DNA from: Convivina intestini
Lineage (GTDB): Bacteria > Bacillota > Bacilli > Lactobacillales > Lactobacillaceae
DNA: 64,000 nt
Assembly: GCF_003096575.1 (NCBI RefSeq)
Contig: NZ_QEKT01000001.1
Location: forward strand, 68,102-132,101
Direction of reading: 5' to 3'
In this document: positions 1 through 9,523 of the stretch, one piece after another
How the letters are laid out: each line of letters starts with the position of its first letter
How positions within the stretch are numbered: the first letter of the stretch is position 1
Translations under genes and position numbers: made by a program
The notes under the pieces: generated by a model
Told to the model about the DNA's origin: nothing
The model's input: only the letters and a program-made list of their open reading frames with translations
The model's database searches: none

Positions 1-1
1 A

Positions 2-1027
2 CGGGTTAAGAAATTGGTCTTCCATGAAAAGATTGGTACAGTCTATGAGCACATGCAACGGGTTGGCCAATTAGCTGCTATGTTAGCTCAACATTTGCAA
101 CTATCTGAGGATGAAACCAAAGCCTTGCAGCGTGCTGCTCAAATTTATAAGTTTGATTTGATGACCGGTATGGTCGGTGAATTTGATGAATTACAGGGCA
201 TTATGGGTGAACACTATGCCAACCTCTTTGGCGAAGAAGCCGCCGTGGGACAGGCAATTCGCGAACACTACCTACCTATTGCAGCTGATGGCGTGGTGGC
301 TCAAAGTAACGTTGGGGCAGTGTTGGCACTGGCTGATAAGCTGGATGCCATTGTGACCTTCTTTGCAGCTGATATGGTACCAACTGGATCAAATGATCCT
401 TACGGGTTGCGTCGAGCAGCCAGTGGAATTGTCCGGACTTTAGAAAGTAAGGGCTGGCAGTTGGATCTATTGGCAATTTTGAGTAAATATAAGCAAAATA
501 ATTTGCCAGTGGCTGATACTAATTTGGAAAAAGTGATTGACTTTATGACTGATCGCTTGCGCAAACAGGCCTTGGATCAAGGTATTCGGGCTGATATTGT
601 TTCAGCTGGAACGGCTAATGTTGTTACAGGTAACTTTGTTTATGTCGCTGATCGTACTCAGGTGTTAAGCCAACATGCCGATGATGCGAACTTTAGGGCT
701 GTCATTGAAGCTTTGACCCGTGTTAGTCGTTTGGCAGCTAAGCAAGCTAGCGATGCAGCAGTTGAGCCAGACTTATTAGTTAATGATGCTGAAAAGCAGT
801 TGTACCAGGCAACTAAGGAGCTTAATCTCAAGGATTTGACTCAGACTGGTGCGCAGGCCTTGTATGAAGCCTTGGCTGCTTTGCAGGCACCAATTGCCGC
901 CTATTTTGAAGCAACAATGGTTAATGATGATGACCAGGCCATTCGGGCTAACCGTTATGCTCAGTTAAATCAAATTAGTCGTTTGATTGCCGGTATGGGT
1001 GACTTGGAAGAAATCGTAATCAAGTAA
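2..1027 (+). CDS. glyS: Glycine--tRNA ligase beta subunit, 3' part (partial)
   Basis: This is the C-terminal part of the beta subunit of the two-subunit (alpha2beta2) glycyl-tRNA synthetase, which charges tRNA-Gly in the cytoplasm. The reading frame is open to the left edge, so the 5' part lies outside the window; the TTG at 14 is internal. Visible family features are the FHEKIGTVYEH motif near the left edge, the GAVLALADKLD segment, and a helical C-terminal anticodon-binding (DALR-like) domain ending in GDLEEI. About 340 of the usual ~690 residues are present. A clear terminator follows the stop codon. The family call is firm; the start cannot be judged. Confidence 0.95.
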   Translation, partial: RVKKLVFHEKIGTVYEHMQRVGQLAAMLAQHLQLSEDETKALQRAAQIYKFDLMTGMVGEFDELQGIMGEHYANLFGEEAAVGQAIREHYLPIAADGVVAQSNVGAVLALADKLDAIVTFFAADMVPTGSNDPYGLRRAASGIVRTLESKGWQLDLLAILSKYKQNNLPVADTNLEKVIDFMTDRLRKQALDQGIRADIVSAGTANVVTGNFVYVADRTQVLSQHADDANFRAVIEALTRVSRLAAKQASDAAVEPDLLVNDAEKQLYQATKELNLKDLTQTGAQALYEALAALQAPIAAYFEATMVNDDDQAIRANRYAQLNQISRLIAGMGDLEEIVIK

Positions 1028-1049
1028 GGCTTTGACCGTACTATTTATT

Positions 1050-1076
1050 GGCACAAGTATCACCTTGTGCCTTTTT
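1050..1076 (+). terminator. Rho-independent terminator after glyS
   Basis: Perfect 8-bp stem GGCACAAG (1050-1057) with CTTGTGCC (1064-1071), a 6-nt loop, then TTTTT. It separates glyS from lepA. Confidence 0.85.
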
Positions 1077-1122
1077 CATGTAAAATAGAAGCAGGATTAA
1101 ACTTTAAACAGACGGAGCAAGT

Positions 1123-2976
1123 ATGGCAGAAATTAAGATTGACCAACTCAAAGAGCGACAAAAGCGGATCCGGAATTTCTCGATTGTGGCCCACATTGAT
1201 CATGGGAAATCAACTATCGCTGACCGAATTTTGGAGCAAACACATACAGTGGCTGAACGCGATATGCAACAGCAATTGCTCGATACCATGGATTTAGAAC
1301 GGGAACGCGGGATCACCATTAAGTTAAATGCCGTTGAAGTTCATTACGATGCCAACGATGGGCAAACCTATATTTTTCATTTGATTGATACCCCCGGGCA
1401 CGTTGATTTTTCCTATGAGGTGTCACGTTCTTTGGCTGCCGCGGAAGGGGCAATTTTAGTCGTCGATGCCTCTCAGGGAGTCGAAGCCCAGACCTTAGCC
1501 AATGTTTACTTGGCCCTTGATAATGAACTAGAAATTTTACCAGTTATTAATAAGATTGACTTGCCAGCAGCTGACCCGCAAAAAGTCCAAAAAGAAATTG
1601 AAGACGTGATTGGCATTGATGCTTCTGGAGCAGTCATGGTTTCGGCTAAGCAGGGAATTGGTATTCCGGAATTATTGGAACGGATTGTTAGTGATTTTCC
1701 TGCACCAGAAGGTGATTTGGAAGCACCATTGCGGGCTTTAATATTTGATTCCCAGTATGATTCTTACCGGGGCGTGGTGGTCAATATCCGGGTTCGAGAG
1801 GGTGTGGTTAAGCCTGGCGACCGGATTAAGATGATGAACACCGGTGCTGAATATGAGGTTACGGAAGTCGGGGTCATGTCACCGAATGCCCAAAAGCGTG
1901 ATTATCTAATGGCTGGTGATGTTGGCTACCTGACGGCTTCGATTAAGGATATTCACACGACCCATTCCGGTGATACAATCACCTCGGTTCAAAATCCCGC
2001 CCAAGAAGCTTTGCCGGGTTATCAACCGATGACCCCGATGGTCTACTCGGGGTTGTATCCATCTGATAACGCCCGTTATGGTGATTTGCGCGAAGCTTTG
2101 GAGAAGTTACAGTTAAATGATGCGGCTTTGACCTTTGAGCCGGAAACATCCCAGGCCCTAGGATTTGGTTATCGTGTTGGTTTCTTAGGCCTCTTGCACA
2201 TGGATGTCATTCAGGAACGACTCGAACGTGAATTTGATTTGGACCTAGTTACCACGGCACCTTCGGTTACTTACCGAGTGAAAACAGTCGATGGGGAAGT
2301 ATTATCGATTGAAAACCCATCGGAATTACCAGAATCACAACAAATCAAAGAGATTGAAGAACCCTATATTCACGCTCAAATCATGGTACCTAACGAATAT
2401 GTCGGATCAGTCATGGAGCTTGCTCAGCGTAAACGGGGCGAATTTGATACCTTAGAATATTTGGATGAAAACCGGGTTAACGTTAAATATTACATGCCGT
2501 TATCGGAAATTATTTTTAACTTCTTTGACAAGTTGAAGTCAAATACGCGTGGTTATGCCTCACTAGATTACGATTTAGCTGGTTATCGACCATCTGATTT
2601 GGTTAAGATTGATATTCTTCTAAATGGCAGTAAGGTCGATGCCTTGAGCTTTATCGTCCATCGTGACTTTGCCGTTGAACGGGGGCGGATTATTACGGCC
2701 AAGTTAAAGGAAATTATTCCCCGGCAAAACTTTGAAATTCCAGTTCAAGCCGCAATTGGTAACAAAATATTGGCCCGGACAAACATCAAGGCTTATCGTA
2801 AGGATGTTACCGCTAAAATCCATACGGGAGATCCAGACCGACGAGCTAAATTGTTGGATAAACAAAAGCGTGGGAAAGCCCGAATGAAGGATGTTGGTAC
2901 CGTAAGTGTGCCACAAGAAGCCTTTATGGCAGTTTTGAAAACCGATGATGATGAAAAATTTGCTCGTGGTAATTAA
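1123..2976 (+). CDS. lepA: Elongation factor 4 (LepA)
   Basis: LepA/EF4 is a ribosome-associated translational GTPase that back-translocates or rescues stalled ribosomes and influences initiation. The G motifs are intact: AHIDHGKST at residues 23-31 (P-loop), RGIT near 61, DTPGH near 90, NKID near 142. The order is G domain, domain II, EF-G-like domains III and V, and the LepA-specific C-terminal domain (motif [10 protein letters not shown]). At 617 aa it is slightly longer than the usual ~600. The ATG at 1123 has GGAGC about 7 nt upstream. It follows the glyS terminator, so it needs its own promoter; I see only a weak TAAAAT at 1081-1086. Confidence 0.97.
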   Translation: MAEIKIDQLKERQKRIRNFSIVAHIDHGKSTIADRILEQTHTVAERDMQQQLLDTMDLERERGITIKLNAVEVHYDANDGQTYIFHLIDTPGHVDFSYEVSRSLAAAEGAILVVDASQGVEAQTLANVYLALDNELEILPVINKIDLPAADPQKVQKEIEDVIGIDASGAVMVSAKQGIGIPELLERIVSDFPAPEGDLEAPLRALIFDSQYDSYRGVVVNIRVREGVVKPGDRIKMMNTGAEYEVTEVGVMSPNAQKRDYLMAGDVGYLTASIKDIHTTHSGDTITSVQNPAQEALPGYQPMTPMVYSGLYPSDNARYGDLREALEKLQLNDAALTFEPETSQALGFGYRVGFLGLLHMDVIQERLEREFDLDLVTTAPSVTYRVKTVDGEVLSIENPSELPESQQIKEIEEPYIHAQIMVPNEYVGSVMELAQRKRGEFDTLEYLDENRVNVKYYMPLSEIIFNFFDKLKSNTRGYASLDYDLAGYRPSDLVKIDILLNGSKVDALSFIVHRDFAVERGRIITAKLKEIIPRQNFEIPVQAAIGNKILARTNIKAYRKDVTAKIHTGDPDRRAKLLDKQKRGKARMKDVGTVSVPQEAFMAVLKTDDDEKFARGN

Positions 2977-3015
2977 ATTAATTACTGAATTTAAAATAGC
3001 TAGAGGAGAAATAGC

Positions 3016-4089
3016 ATGTCAATTCTGACACCATTTAAAAATTTAATGCAGCGCTTCCAACCCAAGATGATGGCGGTTGGAATTAACCATAATGCTGAGC
3101 TGTCTGAAAAAGATGCCTTCATTAGCCGTCAAATTCCAAAGCCTAAGCCAGCCGAAGGAGAATTATTAGTTAAAATTAGTGCTAGTTCGGTTAATCCGAT
3201 TGATATTAAAACGCGGGTAAATTATCACTTAGATGGTATTTTTAAAGTATTAGGTTTAGACGCCGTTGGTGAAGTTGAAGCTCTTGGTAAAAACGTTGAT
3301 GATTTTGTGGTTGGCGACCAGGTCTTTTATACTGGAACGCAACCTCAAATTGGAACTAATGCTCAATATCAAGTGATTAAAGCAGCCTTGGTGGCTCATG
3401 CCCCACGTGAATTATCAGCCAGTCAAGCAGCCGCTATGCCACTGACATCGATTACGGCCTATGATATTTTGCATCAAGCTTTTGGTTTGACCGTGGAACG
3501 GGACAGTGTCCAAGATAAAACATTATTGATTATTAATGGTGCGGGTGGCGTTGGATCAATTTTAATTCAATTGGCCAAATACATCGGTTTGACAGTTATC
3601 GCTACGGCAGGTAATAAAGAATCAAGAGCTTGGGAAGAAGGCTTAGGTGCCGACCATGTTTTGGACTATCATGAAGATTTGGCCGGACAATTGAGTAAAT
3701 TGGGTTATCCCAAAGTTGATTATATTGCCAACTTACAAGATACGGATGCCTATTGGGATTTGATGGTGAATACCATTAAGCCCTTTGGTCGTATTGCTGG
3801 CATTGTAACTAATACGAAGCCAGTTGATATTGGGGCTTTGAAAGAAATTGGCGCTCAATTTACATGGGTCTTTATCCTAGCTCGTGGTAACTTCAATCAT
3901 AATTTGCAGGAACAGGGCGATATTTTAACAAAGATTGCCACCTTACTGGATGAAGGTGAGTTGAAGTCAACGGCTACTAAGTTCTACCAAGGACTTAGTG
4001 TTGAGTCTTTAAAGCAGGCTACTAAAATTGTTGAAGGCCATCATACTCTGGGTAAGGTTGTGATTGACTATCAAGAGGATGAGCAATGA
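3016..4089 (+). CDS. Medium-chain (MDR) zinc-free alcohol dehydrogenase / quinone-oxidoreductase-like protein
   Basis: NAD(P)H-dependent oxidoreductase of the MDR superfamily, zinc-type alcohol dehydrogenase-like group. It has a GroES-like N-terminal half (SASSVNPIDIK, LGLDAVGEVEALG, VGDQVFYTG) and a Rossmann half with the nucleotide motif NGAGGVGS near residue 175. No structural-zinc cysteine cluster is seen. The chosen ATG has a strong AGAGGAGAAAT site and gives a ~17-residue N-terminal extension relative to typical starts; the later MMAVGIN methionines are alternatives. The stop overlaps the prmA start by 4 nt (ATGA), suggesting translational coupling. The substrate cannot be told from sequence. 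Confidence 0.85.
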   Translation: MSILTPFKNLMQRFQPKMMAVGINHNAELSEKDAFISRQIPKPKPAEGELLVKISASSVNPIDIKTRVNYHLDGIFKVLGLDAVGEVEALGKNVDDFVVGDQVFYTGTQPQIGTNAQYQVIKAALVAHAPRELSASQAAAMPLTSITAYDILHQAFGLTVERDSVQDKTLLIINGAGGVGSILIQLAKYIGLTVIATAGNKESRAWEEGLGADHVLDYHEDLAGQLSKLGYPKVDYIANLQDTDAYWDLMVNTIKPFGRIAGIVTNTKPVDIGALKEIGAQFTWVFILARGNFNHNLQEQGDILTKIATLLDEGELKSTATKFYQGLSVESLKQATKIVEGHHTLGKVVIDYQEDEQ

Positions 4090-4961
4090 CTTGGGTTGCG
4101 CTAACCTATCATGTACCAGTCGATAGTGCTGAGCTGGTGGCTGATGCTTTAGTTAGTAATGGTGCTACGGGTGTTGAGTTAGCTGATCAAGAACAGACGG
4201 TTGATTTAACGGTTTATTTGGAAGAAAATGATGATTTTAGGCAAAATTATCAAAAATTTGACCAAGCCTTAAAGAACCTGCAAGCAACAGGCCTATTCTT
4301 ACCGGAAATTACGCCCAGTCAAAGGCAATTGGAGCCCAGTGATTGGGAAAACAACTGGAAAGAATACTACCATGCTAGTCGGATTACTCGGCAGTTAACG
4401 GTAGTGCCGGCCTGGGAAGATTATCAACGGCAACAAAGTGATGAAAAATTAATTATCATGGATCCAGAGACCGCCTTTGGTACCGGTACACATCCGACCA
4501 CTTCTTTGATGTTACAAGTTGTCGAGACGATTGTGCGTGGTGGTGAAAAAGTACTTGATGTCGGGACTGGCTCAGGAGTTTTGGCGATTGCTGCTAAATT
4601 ATTAGGGGTCGATTACGTTTTAGGGACTGATATTGACCAAGCGGCCGTGACAACGGCACAACAGAATTTAAACCTTAATCCAGTAGCACAAGATGTTGAT
4701 TTAGTAGTATCTGATTTATTAAAGCAAGTACCTGATTATGATTTTGACATCATTATGGCCAATATTTTAGCTGATGTAATTGAACCACTGATTCCCCAGG
4801 CCAAGGAGCATCTAGTTGCTGGGGGATATTTCTTAGTTTCTGGTATTTATGAAGACCAGGCGGCAATGATTGAAAAGAACCTCCTAAATCAAGGATTCAA
4901 GATGGTTGAACGCTTAAATCGAGGTCCGTGGTACGCTTACATTACCCAAAAGGAAGGCTAG
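4086..4961 (+). CDS. prmA: Ribosomal protein L11 methyltransferase PrmA
   Basis: PrmA trimethylates ribosomal protein L11 using S-adenosylmethionine. It has an N-terminal ferredoxin-like substrate domain (about 1-90) and a class I Rossmann methyltransferase domain. Family-defining motifs are AFGTGTHPTT (residues 130-139), VLDVGTGSGVLA near 155 (SAM motif I) and NILADVI near 220. The 291 aa length is slightly below the usual ~310. It overlaps the upstream oxidoreductase by ATGA and is followed after 2 nt by rsmE; prmA-rsmE is a common firmicute pair of translation-apparatus methyltransferases. Confidence 0.96.
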   Translation: MTWVALTYHVPVDSAELVADALVSNGATGVELADQEQTVDLTVYLEENDDFRQNYQKFDQALKNLQATGLFLPEITPSQRQLEPSDWENNWKEYYHASRITRQLTVVPAWEDYQRQQSDEKLIIMDPETAFGTGTHPTTSLMLQVVETIVRGGEKVLDVGTGSGVLAIAAKLLGVDYVLGTDIDQAAVTTAQQNLNLNPVAQDVDLVVSDLLKQVPDYDFDIIMANILADVIEPLIPQAKEHLVAGGYFLVSGIYEDQAAMIEKNLLNQGFKMVERLNRGPWYAYITQKEG

Positions 4962-4963
4962 TC

Positions 4964-5704
4964 GTGCAACGTTATTTCTTAAATCAAACGCTCGATACTA
5001 ATCAATTTGAATTGGTAAAGGATACTGATACTTACCAACATTTTGGTCGAGTGTTACGCGCTAAAGTTGGCAGTCAGGCTGAGTTTGTGGATCAACAACA
5101 GCGTTTAGTGGTTGCTAAGGTTGATTCAATCGATGCTGAAAAAATGGCCTTGACCATTGTCAAAGAGTTGCATCAGCAGGTCGAACTACCGGTGGCAGTC
5201 ACTTTGGTGGTGTCTCCTTTAAAAAACGATCGTTCGGATTGGCTCGTACAAAAAGCAACCGAGCTAGGTGTTAGTCGGATTGTTTTTACTAGAATGGCTC
5301 GTTCGGTGGTCGACTGGCAAAAACAAGCGGCAAAAAAACAAGTTCGACTGGAAAAAATTGCTTTGGCGGCTGCCCAACAGTCTCACCGCTTAGTAGTCGC
5401 TAAAATTGACTTACTAAAAGTGGAACAGGCTTTGCAAATTAAAGCCGATATGGCTTTAGTCGCTTGGGAAGAGTCGGCTAAAGAGGGCGAAAGTAGTCGT
5501 TTTGTCCAAGAAATTAGTACTTTAAAAACTGGTCAATCACTGTGCCTGTGGTTTGGTCCTGAAGGGGGATTGAGCTCATATGAAATCCAGCAGTTGGTGC
5601 AGGCTGATTATAAGCCGGTTGGCCTCGGTCCTCGAATTTTACGGGCTGAAACTGCCCCAATTTATGCCTTGTCAGGTATCAGCGTTTTGACGGAATTACA
5701 ATAA
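4964..5704 (+). CDS. rsmE: 16S rRNA (uracil1498-N3)-methyltransferase RsmE
   Basis: RsmE methylates N3 of U1498 in 16S rRNA. It has an N-terminal PUA-like domain and a C-terminal SPOUT (trefoil-knot) domain with LVVSPLKNDRSDWLVQKATELG, FGPEGGLSSYE and LGPRILRAETAP motifs. The start is placed at GTG 4964 (MQRYFLN, the usual family N-terminus), preceded by AAAGGAAGG; an upstream in-frame GTG at 4928 would run inside prmA and has no ribosome site. This gives 246 aa, normal for the family. It is the next gene after prmA with a 2-nt gap. Confidence 0.95.
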   Translation: MQRYFLNQTLDTNQFELVKDTDTYQHFGRVLRAKVGSQAEFVDQQQRLVVAKVDSIDAEKMALTIVKELHQQVELPVAVTLVVSPLKNDRSDWLVQKATELGVSRIVFTRMARSVVDWQKQAAKKQVRLEKIALAAAQQSHRLVVAKIDLLKVEQALQIKADMALVAWEESAKEGESSRFVQEISTLKTGQSLCLWFGPEGGLSSYEIQQLVQADYKPVGLGPRILRAETAPIYALSGISVLTELQ

Positions 5705-5744
5705 TCCGGCAATTTAATTTGGCATTTTAAGGAAGTAGATCTTC

Positions 5745-6134
5745 ATGAAAAAAATTTTACGCCGTTTTGAAATACAGCAGTTATTCTTAATGATTATTTT
5801 GGCCTATGGCTTACCTCAATTAGGAGATTGGTTGGGTTGGTATGGGGTAACCCCGATTGTATGGATTTTCTTTATCCTAAACGGTGGTTATGCTCTGTAC
5901 TTTGGTTGGCAAATTCGCAAGCATGGTCTATCGCCGCTGTGGTTGGTAGTTCAGCCTTTAATTTTTGCCTTACTAACCACACTGTTATTGAATTTAGTTT
6001 CAAATCAATATGGTTATTACTTTAGTTTATTTTACTTAATTTTGAGTCTATTTACTTTCTTGCGTGATACACGCGATGATCCGGATGAAAATTTTGTATC
6101 AGTTGAAAATGGTTTTCACGATTTAGGCAATTGA
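5745..6134 (+). CDS. Small multi-pass membrane protein, unknown function
   Basis: A 129-aa protein with about four hydrophobic segments: around residues 10-28 (LFLMIILAYGLPQL), 34-53 (VTPIVWIFFILNGGY), 64-83 (LWLVVQPLIFALLTTLLL) and 90-106 (YYFSLFYLILSLFTF), then a short acidic tail (RDDPDENF). The ATG has AAGGAAG about 10 nt upstream. It is 40 nt after rsmE and directly before a terminator, so it is probably the last gene of that operon. I do not recognise a functional family. Confidence 0.8.
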   Translation: MKKILRRFEIQQLFLMIILAYGLPQLGDWLGWYGVTPIVWIFFILNGGYALYFGWQIRKHGLSPLWLVVQPLIFALLTTLLLNLVSNQYGYYFSLFYLILSLFTFLRDTRDDPDENFVSVENGFHDLGN

Positions 6135-6140
6135 TTTTAC

Positions 6141-6163
6141 GGCGCGAATTGACGCGCCCTTTT
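6141..6163 (+). terminator. Rho-independent terminator
   Basis: Six G:C-rich base pairs, GGCGCG (6141-6146) with CGCGCC (6153-6158), 6-nt loop, then CTTTTC. The T run is short but the stem is strong. It ends the prmA-rsmE operon. Confidence 0.7.
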
Positions 6164-6164
6164 C

Positions 6165-6173
6165 TGTTACACT
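6165..6173 (+). promoter_or_regulatory. Possible extended -10 promoter for the ABC-F gene
   Basis: TG-T-TACACT right after the terminator, about 40 nt before the TTG start of the ABC-F gene. No convincing -35 box at 17 nt. Confidence 0.35.
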
Positions 6174-6215
6174 AAAAAGAGTATTAATACGCAAGCATTC
6201 CAAGGAGGAAACACA

Positions 6216-7838
6216 TTGATTACAGTAGCTGACATGTCCTTTAGTTTTTCAGGTCATAAGTTGTATCAAGACGTTAATTTAAAACTAACCCCAGGGCATA
6301 CATATGGGATTATTGGGGCCAATGGTGCCGGTAAATCTACCTTTTTAAAATTGCTACAGGGCCAGTTGGAACCAACATCAGGAACTATTAATATTGGCGA
6401 AGGGGAGCGAATGTCCTCCTTGCAACAGGATCACTTCGCCTTTGACGAATTTACGGTCATGGATACAGTTTTGCAAGGACATAAGCGTCTTTATGAAGTG
6501 AAGAGTTCAATGGATGCCATTTACGCTAAACCTGATTTTAGTGATGAGGATGGGGTTCAAGTGGCCCACTTAAGCGCGGAATTTGAGGAACTAGATGGTT
6601 GGAACGCTGAAGCCGAAGCCGCTCAAATGCTAACCAAGTTAGGCATCAATGACCAACAGCAACAGTCACTAATGAGCGAATTGACTGAAAACGATAAGAT
6701 TAAGGTGCTCCTAGCCCAAGCTTTGTTTGGTAATCCTGATATTTTGATTTTAGATGAGCCGACTAATGGATTGGATGTCCAAACGATTACCTGGTTGGAG
6801 GATTTCTTGGCTGATTTTCCTAACTTGGTCATTGTGGTTTCCCACGATCGTCACTTCTTAAATGTCGTATCAACTAACATTTTGGATGTTGATTTTGGTA
6901 AGATTACGCCCTTTGTTGGTAACTATGATTTCTGGCGGGAATCATCTGAACTGGCTCAGCGTTTGGCCGGTCAACAAAATGCCAAAAAAGAAGAACAAAT
7001 TAAGCAGTTGCAGGAATTCGTGGCCCGTTTTTCAGCTAATGCTTCTAAGTCTAAACAAGCAACTGCCCGTAAAAAACAGTTAGATAAAATTACTCTGGAT
7101 GATATTAAGCCTTCATCGCGAAAGTATCCCTACATTAATTTTGAAATTAATCGGGAATTGGGAAATGACTTAATTCGGTTGGAAGGAGTTTCTAAAACCA
7201 TTGATGGCCAAAAGATTTTAGATAACATTAATTTCATTGGCCGTCCCGGGGATAAAATTGCAATTTTATCTCGGTCAGATTTGGCTAGTACCACTTTGAT
7301 GAAAATTATTGCCGGTGAAATGGCACCCGATGAGGGAACTGTGACTTGGGGTGTTACGACTAGTCGCTCATACATTGCCAAAGATTTAAACGATAACTTT
7401 GATAAGCAAGATGCAGTCGTTTTGGATTGGTTGCGCGACTTTGCTGAAGAAGAGCAAAAGGACAATACTTCATTGCGCGGCATGTTGGGTCAAATGTTGT
7501 TTAAGGGTGATGATGCCCTAAAAGAAATCAGTGTCCTATCTGGTGGTGAAAAAGTTCGCATTGTTTTGGCTAAAATGATGCTACTTAAGGCCAACGTTTT
7601 GCTAATGGATGATCCAACTAACCACTTAGATTTGGAATCAATTCAATCCCTAAACGATGCGGTGAAGTCCTTTAAGGGTTCAATTATTATGACTTCTCAC
7701 GATCATGAATTCCTGGAAACGACCGTCAATCACGTGGTCGAAGTTTCCGCTAAGGGCTGTGTTGATCGACTTGATACAACTTATGATGAATTTATTAACA
7801 GTGAAAGTATTCAAGAAAAAGTCGCTCAACTTTATTAA
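6216..7838 (+). CDS. ABC-F family ATPase (YbiT-like) with one degenerate ATP site
   Basis: A cytosolic ABC-F protein: two ABC ATPase domains in one chain with no membrane domain, a family that acts on the ribosome (EttA/YbiT/Uup-like) or in antibiotic protection. NBD1 has Walker A GANGAGKST (34-42) and Walker B LILDEP (177-182), but its signature reads SELTENDK (154-161) instead of LSGG/LTGG. NBD2 keeps the signature LSGGEKV (441-447), but its Walker A region (351-360, SRSDLASTT) lacks the lysine and its Walker B ends DDP, not DEP. The DDP form occurs in YbiT relatives; the lysine and LTGG losses look unusual. The TTG start at 6216 has AAGGAGGAA 5 nt upstream. It probably heads an operon with mvaS. 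Confidence 0.92.
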   Translation: MITVADMSFSFSGHKLYQDVNLKLTPGHTYGIIGANGAGKSTFLKLLQGQLEPTSGTINIGEGERMSSLQQDHFAFDEFTVMDTVLQGHKRLYEVKSSMDAIYAKPDFSDEDGVQVAHLSAEFEELDGWNAEAEAAQMLTKLGINDQQQQSLMSELTENDKIKVLLAQALFGNPDILILDEPTNGLDVQTITWLEDFLADFPNLVIVVSHDRHFLNVVSTNILDVDFGKITPFVGNYDFWRESSELAQRLAGQQNAKKEEQIKQLQEFVARFSANASKSKQATARKKQLDKITLDDIKPSSRKYPYINFEINRELGNDLIRLEGVSKTIDGQKILDNINFIGRPGDKIAILSRSDLASTTLMKIIAGEMAPDEGTVTWGVTTSRSYIAKDLNDNFDKQDAVVLDWLRDFAEEEQKDNTSLRGMLGQMLFKGDDALKEISVLSGGEKVRIVLAKMMLLKANVLLMDDPTNHLDLESIQSLNDAVKSFKGSIIMTSHDHEFLETTVNHVVEVSAKGCVDRLDTTYDEFINSESIQEKVAQLY

Positions 7839-7855
7839 GCACAAAGGAGTCTGAG

Positions 7856-9016
7856 ATGCAGGTAGGTATTGATCAAATCGCTTTTTATACACCTGATTAT
7901 GTCTTAAATTTAACTGACTTAGCTCAGGCCCGGGGTGTTGATCCTGATAAATTTAAGATTGGTATCGGGCAAGACTGGCAGGCCGTGGTTCCTAACTATG
8001 AAGATGTTGTGACCATGGCGGTTAATGCCAGCCGACAAATTATAAATGAAGACAACGGTCATCAAATTGATGAAGTGATTTTTGCCACGGAATCGGGCAT
8101 TGATAATTCCAAATCAGCAGCAATTTACTTAAAAAAGTTGTTGGAACTCCCCGATGATTTACGGACGATTGAAGTTAAACAGGCTTGTTACGGTGGAACT
8201 TACGCTTTAATGAGTGCGCGAGACTATGTGACCTTGCATCCAGACCGTAAAGTTTTGGTGGTCGCTGCTGATATTGCTCGCTATGGTTTAAATACCGCTG
8301 GGGAAGTCACCCAGGGGGCCGGGGCCATTGCCATGTTGGTCAGTGCTGATCCGCAATTAGCCGTGATTAATAATGATTCGGTCTTTATGAGCCGCGAAGT
8401 AGCTGATTTTTGGCGTCCCTTAGACTCGGATACGGCCCTAGTAGACGGCCATTTATCAACGGAAATTTATCTGACGATGTTTGTTGAGCTATGGCAAAAG
8501 TATTGTCAAAAAAATAAGCAAACAATTGCCGATGTGGCCGCTTTTGCCTTTCATTTACCCTATACTAAAATGGGTAAAAAGGCCTTGAATCAAATTATCG
8601 ACCAAGCCTCGGTTGATCAGCAAGAATCTTTAACTAAACGTTTGTTGGCCAGTCAACAATATAGTCGCCAGGTTGGTAATTTATATACTGGTTCGGTGTA
8701 TTTGAGTTTACTATCGCTTTTGGCCCATGATGATAGTTTACAGGCCGGTGATCAAGTCAATTTATTTAGTTTTGGATCAGGAGCCGAAGCAGAACTATTT
8801 AGTTTGACCCTTCAACCTGATTATCAAGCTTTGATTAATGCCACCGTCCTTGATTATCAATTGGTTAAACGGCAACGTTTGAGTGTGGTTGAGTATGAAA
8901 AAGTGTTTAAATCACAGTTATATGATTCTCATCAAGATCAAAAATCAGCAGCCCTAGATGACCGCTCAACTTGCCAATTTTTCGGTTGGCGAGCGGGTCA
9001 ACGACTTTATCGCTAG
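7856..9016 (+). CDS. mvaS: Hydroxymethylglutaryl-CoA synthase
   Basis: MvaS condenses acetyl-CoA and acetoacetyl-CoA to HMG-CoA, the first committed step of the mevalonate route to isoprenoids (undecaprenyl phosphate, quinone tails). The thiolase-fold enzyme shows the nucleophilic Cys111 in KQACYGGTYAL, Glu79 in FATESGIDNSK and the C-terminal FSFGSGAEAELF glycine loop. At 386 aa it matches Gram-positive cocci enzymes. The ATG has AAAGGAGT upstream and lies 17 nt after the ABC-F gene. No other mevalonate genes are in the window. Confidence 0.96.
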   Translation: MQVGIDQIAFYTPDYVLNLTDLAQARGVDPDKFKIGIGQDWQAVVPNYEDVVTMAVNASRQIINEDNGHQIDEVIFATESGIDNSKSAAIYLKKLLELPDDLRTIEVKQACYGGTYALMSARDYVTLHPDRKVLVVAADIARYGLNTAGEVTQGAGAIAMLVSADPQLAVINNDSVFMSREVADFWRPLDSDTALVDGHLSTEIYLTMFVELWQKYCQKNKQTIADVAAFAFHLPYTKMGKKALNQIIDQASVDQQESLTKRLLASQQYSRQVGNLYTGSVYLSLLSLLAHDDSLQAGDQVNLFSFGSGAEAELFSLTLQPDYQALINATVLDYQLVKRQRLSVVEYEKVFKSQLYDSHQDQKSAALDDRSTCQFFGWRAGQRLYR

Positions 9017-9059
9017 AATGTTATTGTAGGTAGTTTGGATTTAATAAAGGAGTATGGTT

Positions 9060-9503
9060 ATGACTAAAAATATTTATTTAGCAGGTCCTTTTTTTGACGA
9101 AGAGCAGATCGATCGGGTTAGCCGATTGGAAACGCTGTTAGCTTCACATCCACAAATTGGGGAAGTTTTTTCACCTCGTAAACATCAGCATGAAGAATAT
9201 GAAATGTTTAGTCCGGCTTGGCAGACGGTAACCTACCAAGGAGATGTCCAGGCCATTGATGAGGCAGATGTCGTTGTGGCAATCGTTGATTATGTCGATG
9301 ATCAGGTTGATTCTGGAACAGCATGGGAAATCGGGTATGCCCATGCAACTGGACATCCAATTATTTTGTTTAAGGAAAAGCCTGGTTCAGTTAACTTGAT
9401 GTTAGGGAAATCCTTGACAGCCTTTTTGACGCAAGAAAGTCAGTTGGCAGAATATGATTTTGATCAATTAACAAGCATTCCGTATGACGGAGAAATGTTT
9501 TAA
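9060..9503 (+). CDS. Nucleoside 2-deoxyribosyltransferase family protein
   Basis: Enzymes of this family transfer 2-deoxyribose between purine and pyrimidine bases or hydrolyse nucleoside bonds in salvage. Visible family motifs are IYLAGPFF at the N-terminus, the aspartates of EADVVVAIVDYVDDQVDSGT and the catalytic-type glutamate in TAWEIGYAHATGHPI. The start is set at ATG 9060 because AAAGGAG (9046-9052) is 7 nt away; the in-frame ATG at 9054 would be only 1 nt from it. At 147 aa it is slightly short for the family. Whether it is a transferase or a hydrolase is open. Confidence 0.88.
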   Translation: MTKNIYLAGPFFDEEQIDRVSRLETLLASHPQIGEVFSPRKHQHEEYEMFSPAWQTVTYQGDVQAIDEADVVVAIVDYVDDQVDSGTAWEIGYAHATGHPIILFKEKPGSVNLMLGKSLTAFLTQESQLAEYDFDQLTSIPYDGEMF

Positions 9504-9523
9504 AGAGCAGAGGAGTAGAAAGA

